A stretch of DNA of 38,277 bases, from NCBI GenBank assembly GCA_028864875.1, contig JAGWLV010000004.1, positions 1 to 38,277 on the forward strand, in the 5' to 3' direction. The notes under the pieces were generated by a model, which saw only the letters and a program-made list of their open reading frames with translations, was not told the DNA's origin and searched no databases. The stretch is from Patescibacteria group bacterium (GTDB lineage: Bacteria; Patescibacteriota; Minisyncoccia; Phycocordibacterales; SBAW01). The translations under genes and the position numbers were made by a program. Below are positions 15,354 through 22,995 of this stretch, one piece after another (the stretch's first letter is position 1; every line of letters starts with the position of its first letter).

Positions 15354-17573
15354 TTAGCGTATCTCGAAGCCTTTTTGTTTGAGTGCCGCGGATACTTTTT
15401 CCATAACCGCGTTGACCTCGGCCTCGGTGAGCGTGCGCTCGAAGGATTGAAAGACAACGTGGTAGGCCACACTCACCCGTCCGGCTTTTTCGAACCGGTC
15501 AAATTGCGAGATTGTTTGCGCCCACTCCCCCGCTAGCGTTTGTATGTCCCTCGCTACGGCCGCCTCGTCGGTACCTGCGGGCACCCACATCGCAATGTCG
15601 CGGACGATGTACGGGAATTTTGAAAACGGTTTGTACTGCACGCCCTCCGGAGTCCGATATGATATATCATAACGCTCGCCCGCTACCGGTTTAAGTTCAT
15701 GCTCTTCTATTTTCCCTCCCTCGACAGCCGTGCCGAGCACCGTGCGCTCCCCTCCCCCTTTCCACACAGCGCCGACTTCAAAAAGCTTTATTTCTTTGAG
15801 CCCGAGGAGTTCTTTGGTGCGGACGTTGCGCCCGAGCGCCTCGACAAGTCCGGGTACAAGGCTCGTGCGCAGGTACGGGCGTTCGCCGCCCACTTTGTTG
15901 AGCACCTCGACCTCGCCCGCGTCGGCAAAGACCGCTGTATAAATTTCGCTGTAGCCTTGTGTAATAAGTTGTGCGCGAGCTTGCTGTGCCGCGGCGAACA
16001 TGGGGTTGATGGCCGGCGGTTGCGAAGCGGATGGCAGCGGCGTGCCTGGAATCTTTTCGTACCCCACCATACGCGCGACTTCCTCTATCAAATCTTCGGT
16101 TATACGCAGATCGAGCCTTTCAAACGGAATATCAATCACAAAGTGCGGAGTCTGCGCCTCCCACACACGCCGCCAACCCACGATAGTTTTAAAACTCGAG
16201 CTGTTTTTTATATCTTCAATAACTACACCTGACTTCGCTTTGGTGGCATGTATCACCTTCCCTCCGCCGAGATAGAGGCCCACATGGTCGACGCCCTGCG
16301 GCACCTTCGTGCCGCGCAAGTACTGCACGCTCTCGTAACGGATTTTACCTACGTCCGAGTTTGAAAAGACTAAATCCCCCGGCTGCGCGTCTTTCTCTTC
16401 TATCGGTTGTCCCCATACAAACTGATCGACCGATAGACTCGGCATCGCAATCCCCGCCTGCACGTAGAGGTAGTTGGTGAGTGATGAACAGGAAAATGTT
16501 TTAGGCGCGTCGGTGCGGATGCCGCTGTCATATTTATATGTTGCCCCGACCAAAGACGGTGCCGCCTCGACAACGTGCTGTGCCGGACTTTTGACTTGTT
16601 TGTACGCCCATCCGAAGCGCTTAAACACATCTTCTACATCGGCATCGCTCAAGGTGAGACCGAGTACGGAATTTATTTGCTGCGTTGAAACACCGACTTT
16701 GTACACCCAGTCGCTGCGCCCCGGGTATTTGTCGACAAAGCCCTCGAGAGTGCCGCCCGCGATTGAAAGAATGACATTGACCGCCTGTTGCATCGCATAG
16801 CCGCAGAGCTCCGGCGAAAGTTCCTGCTCGAAGCGCGTCGAGGCATCGGTGCGCAACTTGAGCGCCTGGGCCGCCTTGCGCACTACTGCGCCCGCAAAGT
16901 TCGCCGACTCGAGTACGATATCGGTCGTCGATTCGTCTATGGCCGCGGGCAAGCCACCCTTGACCCCCGCAATGCCGATGGGGGCGTCCCCTGCGGTGAT
17001 GACGAGCATGCTCGGTGAGAGTGTGTAGGACTTTTGGTCGAGCGCGACCATCGCCTCGCCTTGATGCGCGAGGCGCACGCCGAGCGCAAGCGAGCCGAGC
17101 TTTTTTGCATCAAACGCATGCATCGGCTGGCCGAGGTTGAACATAACCAGGTTCGTCGCATCAACAACGTTGTTTATGGGCCGCTGGCCTATAGCCTCCA
17201 GGCTCGCTTTAAGCCAGTCGGGGCTCGGGCCCACTTTGACCCCTTTGATGTACCCCGCGATGTAGCGACGGCAGAGCTCGGAGTCTGCAATTGCAACACT
17301 CACCCCTGTTGCCTGTTTTGAAAAATCTATTTTGTAGTTGAACGGGTCGTTTTCTTTATTCAGCGGCAATTGCAAAATCGCCGAGAGCTCTTTGGCTATG
17401 CCGCGGTGGCCGAGGCAATCGTGTCCGCGGTTGGGCGTCACTTTAATATCTATCACCTCGCCCTCGACCCCCTCGACTTCAAACGCGTGCTCGTTTATAG
17501 CGCGCGCGGTAGCCTCCACGCCGGGAAGCTTCCCATTCAAATAATTATTGAGCCACGGGTAATAGACTTTCAT
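15354..17573 (-). CDS. pheT: Phenylalanyl-tRNA synthetase beta subunit with an inserted NlpC/P60-like domain
   Basis: 739 residues from ATG 17573 (MKVYYPWLNNYLNGKLPGVE); the frame is open further, but this matches the family start and lies two bases after the pheS stop. The N-terminal EMAP-like tRNA-binding domain is missing: residue 40 runs straight into IDIKVTPNRGHDCLG. The B3/B4 editing region (RPINNVVDATNLVMFNLGQP; GIAGVKGG) is present. B5 begins at STQQINSVLGLTL (297) but after GWAYKQV is interrupted by about 140 residues (330-473) with NlpC/P60 features: FSCSSL (Cys362), QPGDLVFS, VDHVGLYLG (His430) and VIHAT (His442). B5 resumes as FVIDIPFERLDLRITEDLIEEVARMVGY. The core and the C-terminal anticodon-binding domain (from about 650) are normal. 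Confidence 0.95.
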   Translation of the reverse strand: MKVYYPWLNNYLNGKLPGVEATARAINEHAFEVEGVEGEVIDIKVTPNRGHDCLGHRGIAKELSAILQLPLNKENDPFNYKIDFSKQATGVSVAIADSELCRRYIAGYIKGVKVGPSPDWLKASLEAIGQRPINNVVDATNLVMFNLGQPMHAFDAKKLGSLALGVRLAHQGEAMVALDQKSYTLSPSMLVITAGDAPIGIAGVKGGLPAAIDESTTDIVLESANFAGAVVRKAAQALKLRTDASTRFEQELSPELCGYAMQQAVNVILSIAGGTLEGFVDKYPGRSDWVYKVGVSTQQINSVLGLTLSDADVEDVFKRFGWAYKQVKSPAQHVVEAAPSLVGATYKYDSGIRTDAPKTFSCSSLTNYLYVQAGIAMPSLSVDQFVWGQPIEEKDAQPGDLVFSNSDVGKIRYESVQYLRGTKVPQGVDHVGLYLGGGKVIHATKAKSGVVIEDIKNSSSFKTIVGWRRVWEAQTPHFVIDIPFERLDLRITEDLIEEVARMVGYEKIPGTPLPSASQPPAINPMFAAAQQARAQLITQGYSEIYTAVFADAGEVEVLNKVGGERPYLRTSLVPGLVEALGRNVRTKELLGLKEIKLFEVGAVWKGGGERTVLGTAVEGGKIEEHELKPVAGERYDISYRTPEGVQYKPFSKFPYIVRDIAMWVPAGTDEAAVARDIQTLAGEWAQTISQFDRFEKAGRVSVAYHVVFQSFERTLTEAEVNAVMEKVSAALKQKGFEIR
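16155..16586 (-). other. NlpC/P60 (papain-like) domain inserted in the PheT B5 domain
   Basis: Codons for PheT residues about 330-473. Putative triad Cys362, His430, His442. The His-His spacing of 12 equals His119-His131 of E. coli Spr/MepS; the Cys-His spacing is 68 against 51, the extra being the segment after PGDLVFS. The insert sits in the loop joining two strands of B5, and both flanks of B5 match normal PheT, so the junctions are in frame. Boundaries are by eye. Confidence 0.88.
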
Positions 17574-17575
17574 TA

Positions 17576-18331
17576 CTAGAATTGATGTATGAAGCGCAGG
17601 TCGCCGCTGTGCATGAGGCGCACGTCGTCGATGCCCCACTTGAGCATCGCGAGCCGGTCGAGACCCATGCCGAAAGCCCACCCCCGGAAGCGCTGTGGGT
17701 CAACGCCGGAGTTGTTGAGCACGTTCGGGTGCACCATGCCCGCACCCATGATTTCGATCCACTTGTTGCGGAGCTTCTCCGGTGTGTTGTCTCCCGTGAG
17801 CCGCATGCTGACCTCAAGCCCCGGCTCGACAAAGGGGAAGTACGACGGGCGGAACTCAATTTCGACCGAGCCCTTAAAGAGCCGCTCAAAAAATTGCGTG
17901 AGCGTCCACTTGAGGTGCGCAAGCGTGATGTCCTCGCCCACCGCCAAGCCTTCGAGTTGATAGAACTCGGCCTCATGAGTCATGTCGGTCGCCTCGTTGC
18001 GGAACACTTTGCCCGCACAAATCATCCGGTAGGGCGGCGGGACGCCTTCCTTAATCTTCCCCTCCATGTAGCGGATCTGGGCGTTGCTCGTGTGCGTGCG
18101 CAATACGCCCTGGGTACCCTTGAGATAAAACGTGTCCTGCATGTCGCGCGCGGGGTGCTCTGCGGGGACGTTGAGTGCGTCGAAGTTGTACCACTCGGTC
18201 TCCAAAAGCGGCCCCTCGCCGAACTCGAACCCCAGGTCATAAAAAATAGCGTTGGCCTGTGCGATGAGCTGCGAGACGGGGTGGAGGTGGCCCGCGGGGG
18301 CACTTTGGCCTTCATTTAACGCACTTTTCAT
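17576..18331 (-). CDS. pheS: Phenylalanyl-tRNA synthetase alpha subunit, catalytic core only
   Basis: Catalytic subunit that activates phenylalanine. 251 residues against about 330-350 normally: the N-terminal coiled-coil arm that contacts tRNA is missing, and the protein starts near HPVSQLIAQANAIFYDLGF. Class II motifs are clear: motif 1 (FEFGEGPLLETEWYNFDALN), motif 2 (MICAGKVFRNEATDMTHEAEFYQLEG), FFPF-like YFPFVEPGLEV, and motif 3 (GWAFGMGLDRLAMLKWGIDDVR). Overlapping or near-adjacent pheT follows. TATACT on the minus strand ends seven bases before the start and is half of a palindrome shared with the divergent glycosyltransferase gene. No Shine-Dalgarno. Confidence 0.97.
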   Translation of the reverse strand: MKSALNEGQSAPAGHLHPVSQLIAQANAIFYDLGFEFGEGPLLETEWYNFDALNVPAEHPARDMQDTFYLKGTQGVLRTHTSNAQIRYMEGKIKEGVPPPYRMICAGKVFRNEATDMTHEAEFYQLEGLAVGEDITLAHLKWTLTQFFERLFKGSVEIEFRPSYFPFVEPGLEVSMRLTGDNTPEKLRNKWIEIMGAGMVHPNVLNNSGVDPQRFRGWAFGMGLDRLAMLKWGIDDVRLMHSGDLRFIHQF

Positions 18332-18338
18332 GAATGCC

Positions 18339-18353
18339 AGTATACCGTATACT
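18339..18353. promoter_or_regulatory. Mirrored back-to-back -10 boxes for pheS and the GT2 gene
   Basis: A perfect inverted repeat AGTATAC-C-GTATACT. Each arm supplies TATACT to one of the divergent genes: 18348-18353 on plus, eight bases before ATG 18362, and 18339-18344 on minus, seven bases before the pheS ATG. TTTTCA at 18325-18330 is a possible plus-strand -35. Confidence 0.6.
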
Positions 18354-18361
18354 CACATTCA

Positions 18362-19591
18362 ATGTATATCGGGACGCTCATCCTCTACGCGTGCCTTTTT
18401 TTGACCCTCTATTTTGAGGTGTTCCTCCTCCTGAGCTTTTTGGAGCGCCGCCCCGGCGTCAAAAATGCGCGTGCGCCGCGGCACTATCCGAGCGTTGCGA
18501 TGATTGTCCCGTGCTACAACGAAGAGCGCACGGTGGCCGGCACCATCGAATCGCTTTTGGCCCTTGAGTACCCTGCAGAGAAGCTCTCCATACTTGTGGT
18601 CAACGACGGGAGCTCGGACACCACGGGTGCGATAGCGCGCGGCTACGCCGCGCGCGACCCGCGCATCGTGTATATAGAAAAGGAAAACGGCGGCAAGTAC
18701 ACCGCGCTCAACGTGGGTATTGCGCACACACAAGCAGATATTGTTGGGTGTCTCGACGCAGACTCGTTTGTCGCGCCCGATGCCCTGCTTGAAGCTGTAA
18801 AAGTATTCGAAGACCCGACGGTTATGGCGATCACCCCCGCGATGAAAGTGAGTAAGCCTCACAGTATGTTAGAAGTCATGCAGGCGGTCGAGTACACCTT
18901 CGGCATCTTCCTCAAAAAGATGTTCGACAACCTCGCCGCCATCAACGTGCTCCCCGGGCCCTTCTCGCTCTACCGGCGCGAGGTCTTCGAGCGTATCGGC
19001 CCCTTCCGCCACGCCTACAATACCGAGGACATGGAGATAGCCTTCCGCATGCACCGCCATGGGCTCAAAATCGCCAACGCGCACACCGCTATTGTGTACA
19101 CAACGGTGCCGTGCACTATTCCCTCGCTCCTGCGCCAGCGCACCCGCTGGTCTCGGGGCTTTTTGGAAAATTCGCGCGACTACTACTACATGTACTTCAA
19201 CCCGCGCTACGGGCACTTCGGGGTGCTCGTGCTCCCGGTTGCACTCGTCGCCTTCTTTGCAGGACTATACTCGGCGGGCTTTATGCTCTACAAAGCTGTA
19301 GGCTACGTCGCCACACGGGTGACCGACGCTCTGGCAACCGGCATTCCTCCACACCTCCCTGCGGCGCACCTCGATTGGTACTATCTCAACACCGGCATGC
19401 TGACGTTCCTCATCATCACCGTGCTGTCGATGACGCTCGTTGCCATCCTCCTCGGCTCGCGCATCGCCGCAACGCGGCTCACACTCAAGTCGTTTTTCGC
19501 CTACTTTGCTTTCTTTGGGCTCCTTGCCCCGCTGTGGCTCGCCCGGGCGCTCTTTGGCGCCGTGCTTGCAACACAGCGCGTGTGGCGCTAG
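18362..19591 (+). CDS. Membrane-bound processive glycosyltransferase, family 2
   Basis: Polymerises or transfers sugars from a nucleotide donor at the membrane. 409 residues: membrane helix at 5-27, GT-A domain with VAMIVPCYNEERT (45-57), NDGSSD (81-86), DxD as DAD (132-134), TED (221-223, catalytic base) and the QxxRW motif QRTRW (259-263), then three to four membrane helices (285-310, 343-365, 375-400). This is the architecture of PgaC, NodC and BcsA-like synthases; the product is unknown. It starts eight bases after a TATACT, so it is probably leaderless. A membrane-anchored thioredoxin-like gene follows after nine bases. Confidence 0.93.
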   Translation: MYIGTLILYACLFLTLYFEVFLLLSFLERRPGVKNARAPRHYPSVAMIVPCYNEERTVAGTIESLLALEYPAEKLSILVVNDGSSDTTGAIARGYAARDPRIVYIEKENGGKYTALNVGIAHTQADIVGCLDADSFVAPDALLEAVKVFEDPTVMAITPAMKVSKPHSMLEVMQAVEYTFGIFLKKMFDNLAAINVLPGPFSLYRREVFERIGPFRHAYNTEDMEIAFRMHRHGLKIANAHTAIVYTTVPCTIPSLLRQRTRWSRGFLENSRDYYYMYFNPRYGHFGVLVLPVALVAFFAGLYSAGFMLYKAVGYVATRVTDALATGIPPHLPAAHLDWYYLNTGMLTFLIITVLSMTLVAILLGSRIAATRLTLKSFFAYFAFFGLLAPLWLARALFGAVLATQRVWR

Positions 19592-19600
19592 ATTGAGCCG

Positions 19601-20272
19601 GTGAACTGGCAGCGGTATATCATTGCATTTGTTATTACGGGGGCGATTTTCGCCACCGCGTTTTATATCGCCAACCGGCTCGATGCCGCACGCGTGGCCG
19701 ACATCCAGAGCACACAGACGGCCATTTCGATAGACATCCTCTCGACCGAGACACAGTTCGAGCTCCTCGGCAGTCTCGACTGCGAGGCTATCTCGCAGGG
19801 CCAAACACTCTCCAGCGAGCTCAGCGACCTTGCCTCGCGCCTCTCTGTTGCGGAGCAGAACCTCGGCATCAACAACACACAGGTTGTGTCGCTCAAAAAG
19901 CAGTACTCGCTCCTCGAAATTAAAGATTACCTCCTCATGCGGCAAATTTCCGCGCGCTGCCGCAACTTCCAACCGGTGTACGTGCTGTACTTCTATTCAA
20001 ATTCCGGCGACTGTCCGCAGTGCACACAGGAGGGCGAAGTGCTCACATACCTGCGCACCACGTATCCCGACTTGCGGGTATACGCGTTCGACTACAACCT
20101 CGACCTCCCGGCACTCAAAACGCTCATAGCCCTGCGTCGGGTCGACGACACGCTGCCAGCAATCGTCGTCCAAAACCGCGCGGTGGTGTACGGTCTCAAA
20201 GACCTCTCCGCGATGCAAAAACTCATCCCTGAGCTGAAGACCTTGGCAACAACAACGCCCGAGGTACACTAA
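19601..20272 (+). CDS. Membrane-anchored thioredoxin-like protein
   Basis: 223 residues starting at GTG 19601, nine bases after the glycosyltransferase stop, so an operon partner. One N-terminal membrane helix (7-27, IIAFVITGAIFATAFYIANRL), a helical and coiled-coil stalk (about 65-120), then a thioredoxin fold: PVYVLYFYSNSGDCPQCTQE with the CPQC active site at 138-141 and the cis-Pro at TLPAIVV (186). Two other Cys (61, 120) could pair. It probably acts outside the membrane on disulfides, or as a scaffold. The partner is not identifiable from sequence; the glycosyltransferase neighbour suggests an envelope function. Confidence 0.85.
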   Translation: MNWQRYIIAFVITGAIFATAFYIANRLDAARVADIQSTQTAISIDILSTETQFELLGSLDCEAISQGQTLSSELSDLASRLSVAEQNLGINNTQVVSLKKQYSLLEIKDYLLMRQISARCRNFQPVYVLYFYSNSGDCPQCTQEGEVLTYLRTTYPDLRVYAFDYNLDLPALKTLIALRRVDDTLPAIVVQNRAVVYGLKDLSAMQKLIPELKTLATTTPEVH

Positions 20273-20278
20273 TTACGC

Positions 20279-20351
20279 GCCACCGTAGCTCAGTTGGTAG
20301 AGCAGCGCTTTTGTAAAGCGTTGGTCGGGGGTTCGAATCCTCCCGGTGGCT
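20279..20351 (+). tRNA. tRNA-Thr(UGU)
   Basis: 73 bases folding into a complete cloverleaf: acceptor GCCACCG with CGGTGGC, D stem GCTC with GAGC, anticodon stem GCGCT with AGCGT (one G-T), loop TTTGTAA with anticodon TGT at 20312-20314, T stem GGGGG with CCTCC (one G-T), loop TTCGAAT. The discriminator base is T. CCA is not encoded. It lies six bases after the thioredoxin-like gene and may be co-transcribed with it. Confidence 0.97.
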
Positions 20352-20355
20352 CTCG

Positions 20356-20763
20356 TTACTCCTCGAAAATAGACCTGTTGCGCGGGTAACGCAAGAGTTT
20401 CTTTTTGTGTTCGGCGACCTCGCGCAAAAACGGTGATGCTTCCCCGCCCTGTTTGGGATGTGTTTTGTAGCGGAGCCTCTGCAGCGCACGCTCGAGTGTG
20501 CGCTCAAGCTCCACAACAACCGAAGCGACGGCACGGTGCGCCCATGCGAGCGCCTGCTCCCACCACGCCTGTGCGTGGGCCCGCGCAAGCGCGGGGATGT
20601 GCTGCCGCGCCAAGACCTCCGCCCGCGCCATGTAGTGTGCAGCAGCTGGTCGCATAGACGGAAGTATGACGCGTTCGCGCGTCAATTCGTAGTGCTTGAC
20701 GGAGAGCAGGCTCACAAGTCCCGCAATAGAAATACCGAGCAACACCACGAAGAAGATGACCAT
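20356..20763 (-). CDS. Hypothetical protein with N-terminal membrane helix
   Basis: 135 residues, unknown family. Membrane helix at 2-22 (VIFFVVLLGISIAGLVSLLS), then a strongly helical, Arg/Ala-rich, probably cytoplasmic region with many aromatic residues, ending PFLREVAEHKKKLLRYPRNRSIFEE. It follows tsf by 14 bases on the same strand, so is likely the last gene of an rpsB, tsf operon, and converges on tRNA-Thr with only four bases between. The reading frame, spacing and membrane helix support it; its function is unknown. Confidence 0.7.
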   Translation of the reverse strand: MVIFFVVLLGISIAGLVSLLSVKHYELTRERVILPSMRPAAAHYMARAEVLARQHIPALARAHAQAWWEQALAWAHRAVASVVVELERTLERALQRLRYKTHPKQGGEASPFLREVAEHKKKLLRYPRNRSIFEE

Positions 20764-20777
20764 GGGGCTATTGTACC

Positions 20778-21233
20778 CTAGTTGACTGAAAAGCAGGAGA
20801 ATTGGGTGAGCTCGATGCGCTCGCCGAACTTGTGGGTGCCGCCCGCGAGAAGGTCGGCAATGGTTTTGGACTCGTCTTTAATGAACGGTTGTGCCAAGAG
20901 TTCTGTTTTGTCCGCGGGGCGCATGGCGGTAATGTGCATCGCGATGTCGCGGGCGAGCGCAACAAACTCCTCATTTTTGGACACAAAGTCGGTCTCGCAG
21001 GAAAGCGCCACAATAGCCCCGACCTGCCCCGCCCCGTGCACGTACGCGGCCACGGTGCCCGCGCCGAGCGCGCGGTCGGCCTTCTTCTCCGCCGCCGCAC
21101 CGGCGCGCGCGCCCAAAATCTCCACGGCCTTGGCCATGTCACCCTCCGCTTCGGTGAGCGCCTTTTTGCACTCCATCATCGAGACGCCGGTTTTGTCCCG
21201 TAGTTCTTTTACGAGCTGTGCTGATATATCCAT
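20778..21233 (-). CDS. tsf: Elongation factor Ts, short form
   Basis: Nucleotide-exchange factor for EF-Tu. 151 residues against 283 in E. coli. ATG 21233 begins MDISAQLVKELRDKTGVSMM, the UBA-like domain that normally starts EF-Ts (the frame is open upstream into rpsB, but not as EF-Ts). ECKKALTEAEGDMAKAVEIL and the core signature VGAIVALSCETDFVSKNEEF follow; the second core repeat and the coiled-coil dimerisation part are absent, and it ends with RIELTQFSCFSVN. This is like the short thermophile and organelle forms. It follows rpsB by four bases. Confidence 0.95.
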   Translation of the reverse strand: MDISAQLVKELRDKTGVSMMECKKALTEAEGDMAKAVEILGARAGAAAEKKADRALGAGTVAAYVHGAGQVGAIVALSCETDFVSKNEEFVALARDIAMHITAMRPADKTELLAQPFIKDESKTIADLLAGGTHKFGERIELTQFSCFSVN

Positions 21234-21237
21234 AGGG

Positions 21238-21966
21238 TTACGCTTTTTGAGGCTCGACGGGAGCCCCTGCCTGCGCAGGCAGGGGAGCCGCACCGAGATT
21301 TTCGCTGTAGGTTGTTGCCACTTCGCCGAGCACAAGCGCGATGGCCTCGCGGCTCGCGTCATTGCCGGGGATGGGATAGGTTGCCACGGAGCTGTCACAG
21401 TCGGAGTTCATGAGTGCTATAACCGGGATGCCGAGTTTGCGCGCCTCTTCGACGGCTTTGTCGTAGTGGCGCGGATCGATGACAAAAAGCGCATCTGGGA
21501 GCTTTTGTACCGAGCGCAGCCCGCCGAACATAAGTTCGAGGTCGGCCGCTTCGCGGTCCATCAAGAGCCGCTCGCGCTTGGTAAATTTGGCGAGCTCGCC
21601 CTTCTCGCGTTGAGTGGTGATGTCGGCAAGGCGCGCGAGGCGCTTCTTGATTTCGCCCCAGTTGGTGAGCGTACCGCCTATCCAGCGCGGCATACTGTAG
21701 GGCATGTTGAGGCGCTCCGCGGTGCGGACAAGCTCCGCGCGGGCCTGCGGTTGGCCACCGACAAAAAGAATCGTGCCGCGGCGCTGTGCGAGCCCTTTGA
21801 TAAACGCGAGCGCCTCTTCGAGACGCGCGGCGGTCTGCTCGAGGTCAAAGATTTCGACGCCGCCCTTTTGACCAAAGAGAAATTGCGCCGCCCCGGGATG
21901 GCGGTAGCGCGGAGCGTACCCGAAGTGCGCGCCCGCTGCGAACAGTCTTTCAATCAAGTTTGCCAT
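21238..21966 (-). CDS. rpsB: 30S ribosomal protein S2
   Basis: Small-subunit ribosomal protein, 242 residues. Typical blocks: LFAAGAHFGYAPRYRHP, ILFVGGQPQARAELVRTAE, WIGGTLTNWGEIKKRLARL, PDALFVIDPRHYDKAVEEA and IPVIALMNSDCDSSVATYPIPGNDAS. The C-terminal tail contains a coding palindrome at 21264-21285 that reads APLPAQAGAP. A leader hairpin (21975-21990) lies directly before the start, with a TATTGT box at 22000-22005 beyond it. Upstream of tsf, as in most bacteria. Confidence 0.97.
   Translation of the reverse strand: MANLIERLFAAGAHFGYAPRYRHPGAAQFLFGQKGGVEIFDLEQTAARLEEALAFIKGLAQRRGTILFVGGQPQARAELVRTAERLNMPYSMPRWIGGTLTNWGEIKKRLARLADITTQREKGELAKFTKRERLLMDREAADLELMFGGLRSVQKLPDALFVIDPRHYDKAVEEARKLGIPVIALMNSDCDSSVATYPIPGNDASREAIALVLGEVATTYSENLGAAPLPAQAGAPVEPQKA
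21264..21285. repeat. Perfect 22-base palindrome within rpsB
   Basis: CCCCTGCCTGC followed by its exact reverse complement GCAGGCAGGGG. It is translated in frame near the end of S2. It resembles short dispersed palindromic elements, but only this copy was noticed in the window. Confidence 0.7.
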
Positions 21967-21971
21967 ATACC

Positions 21972-21990
21972 AAAAAGGGCCTCTGCCCTT
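21972..21990 (-). terminator. Hairpin plus T run directly upstream of rpsB
   Basis: On the minus strand AAGGGC, AGAG loop, GCCCTT, then TTTGG, ending six bases before the rpsB ATG. It could terminate the CapA-like gene or act as an attenuator or regulatory leader of rpsB. Confidence 0.55.
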
Positions 21991-21999
21991 GGTCCAAAG

Positions 22000-22005
22000 A
22001 CAATA
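22000..22005 (-). promoter_or_regulatory. Possible -10 box (TATTGT) of rpsB
   Basis: TATTGT on the minus strand, the same hexamer seen before rpmE and rplY. If used, the leader of roughly 25 bases would contain the hairpin at 21975-21990. Confidence 0.35.
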
Positions 22006-22017
22006 GCACGTGGCTCC

Positions 22018-22995
22018 CTAGGGTGCAACCGGTAGAGCAAAGTGCTGCGGCTCCCCCGCGATGTTTAAAATACGTTGTGAATCAAGGCTTTCTGCCACAG
22101 ATGCATGCTCTTCATAAATCTGCATGGGCATGAGCATAACATCCGTCTGTGTGTCCGAAAAGCCCACACGCACCACGAGCCCGTGCTCGACCGCCCACGA
22201 AAAGTTTTGGTCGAATATAAAGTTGCCAAGCGAATAGAATATGGCATGCCCGCGGTATATCTCGACAGGCTCGACGGCGTGCGGGTGCGCACCGACAACG
22301 AGGTCGGCGCCCGCGTCGATGAAGTCGTGCGCTGCGCGCTGTTGTGCGGCGGTGTAAGTGGGCGAGTATTCCACACCCCAGTGCGCAAACACCACGGTGC
22401 GCCAACAGCCATTATGAATCCGCGCGATCTCTTCAACAACAGGCGACTCTTCATCTTGGGAGAATACCTGCGTGTACCCGACAAAACACACCGTCTTGCC
22501 TTTGGATGTAATGGCTATAGAAAGATTGTCTGTATTAAACGGATGACCGAAAGAGTGGATGCCCCACGCGGCGAGGCGCACGCGTGTTTCGTCATATCCA
22601 CCGGCACCGAAATCAAGCACATGGTTGTTCGCGAGCGAAACGGCGGACATGTGCAGCGTTGTGAGTATAGCTTCTGCCACAGCGGGCTCGAACGTAAAGC
22701 GCAAAATGTGATGGTCTATTTGTGCAATGGAAGAGCTCGCGGTAATCGCGCCTTCGAGATTGGCCACCCGCACATCACTTCCTTCGAACAAAGCCGTCGT
22801 GCTCGCAACAATATAGTCCGCTCCTCGTGTGCGCGCCGCCACAGCGACATCGCGGTCGAGCATAATGTCGCCCGCAAACGCGACGGTCACGTTTGCGGGC
22901 GCGGGCGGAGGCAGGTCGGCAATAACCTGTGGCATCGCGTACACAATTCCGACCGAAGCGAGTGCAAGAAGCCCCCGAGCCGCGAACTTAGGCAT
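22018..22995 (-). CDS. CapA-like metallophosphatase-fold protein
   Basis: 325 residues of the family named for capsule and poly-gamma-glutamate synthesis protein CapA/PgsA. A hydrophobic N-terminus (5-25) is a signal peptide or anchor. The calcineurin-like fold motifs are [57 protein letters not shown] and [12 protein letters not shown]. Family members are implicated in exported polymer metabolism, but their reaction is not well settled. ATG 22993-22995 lies inside the end of prfA (8-base overlap), so the two are translationally coupled. Confidence 0.92.
   Translation of the reverse strand: MPKFAARGLLALASVGIVYAMPQVIADLPPPAPANVTVAFAGDIMLDRDVAVAARTRGADYIVASTTALFEGSDVRVANLEGAITASSSIAQIDHHILRFTFEPAVAEAILTTLHMSAVSLANNHVLDFGAGGYDETRVRLAAWGIHSFGHPFNTDNLSIAITSKGKTVCFVGYTQVFSQDEESPVVEEIARIHNGCWRTVVFAHWGVEYSPTYTAAQQRAAHDFIDAGADLVVGAHPHAVEPVEIYRGHAIFYSLGNFIFDQNFSWAVEHGLVVRVGFSDTQTDVMLMPMQIYEEHASVAESLDSQRILNIAGEPQHFALPVAP

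Noticed and set aside
15354-17573. Intein or mobile element as the cause of the PheT insert
   Set aside because: The insert lacks intein splice-junction residues and homing endonuclease motifs, and instead matches NlpC/P60 motifs throughout.
20279-20351. tRNA-Lys reading because of the TTTT in the anticodon arm
   Set aside because: Aligning the GCGCT/AGCGT stem fixes the seven-base loop as TTTGTAA, so the anticodon is TGT (Thr).
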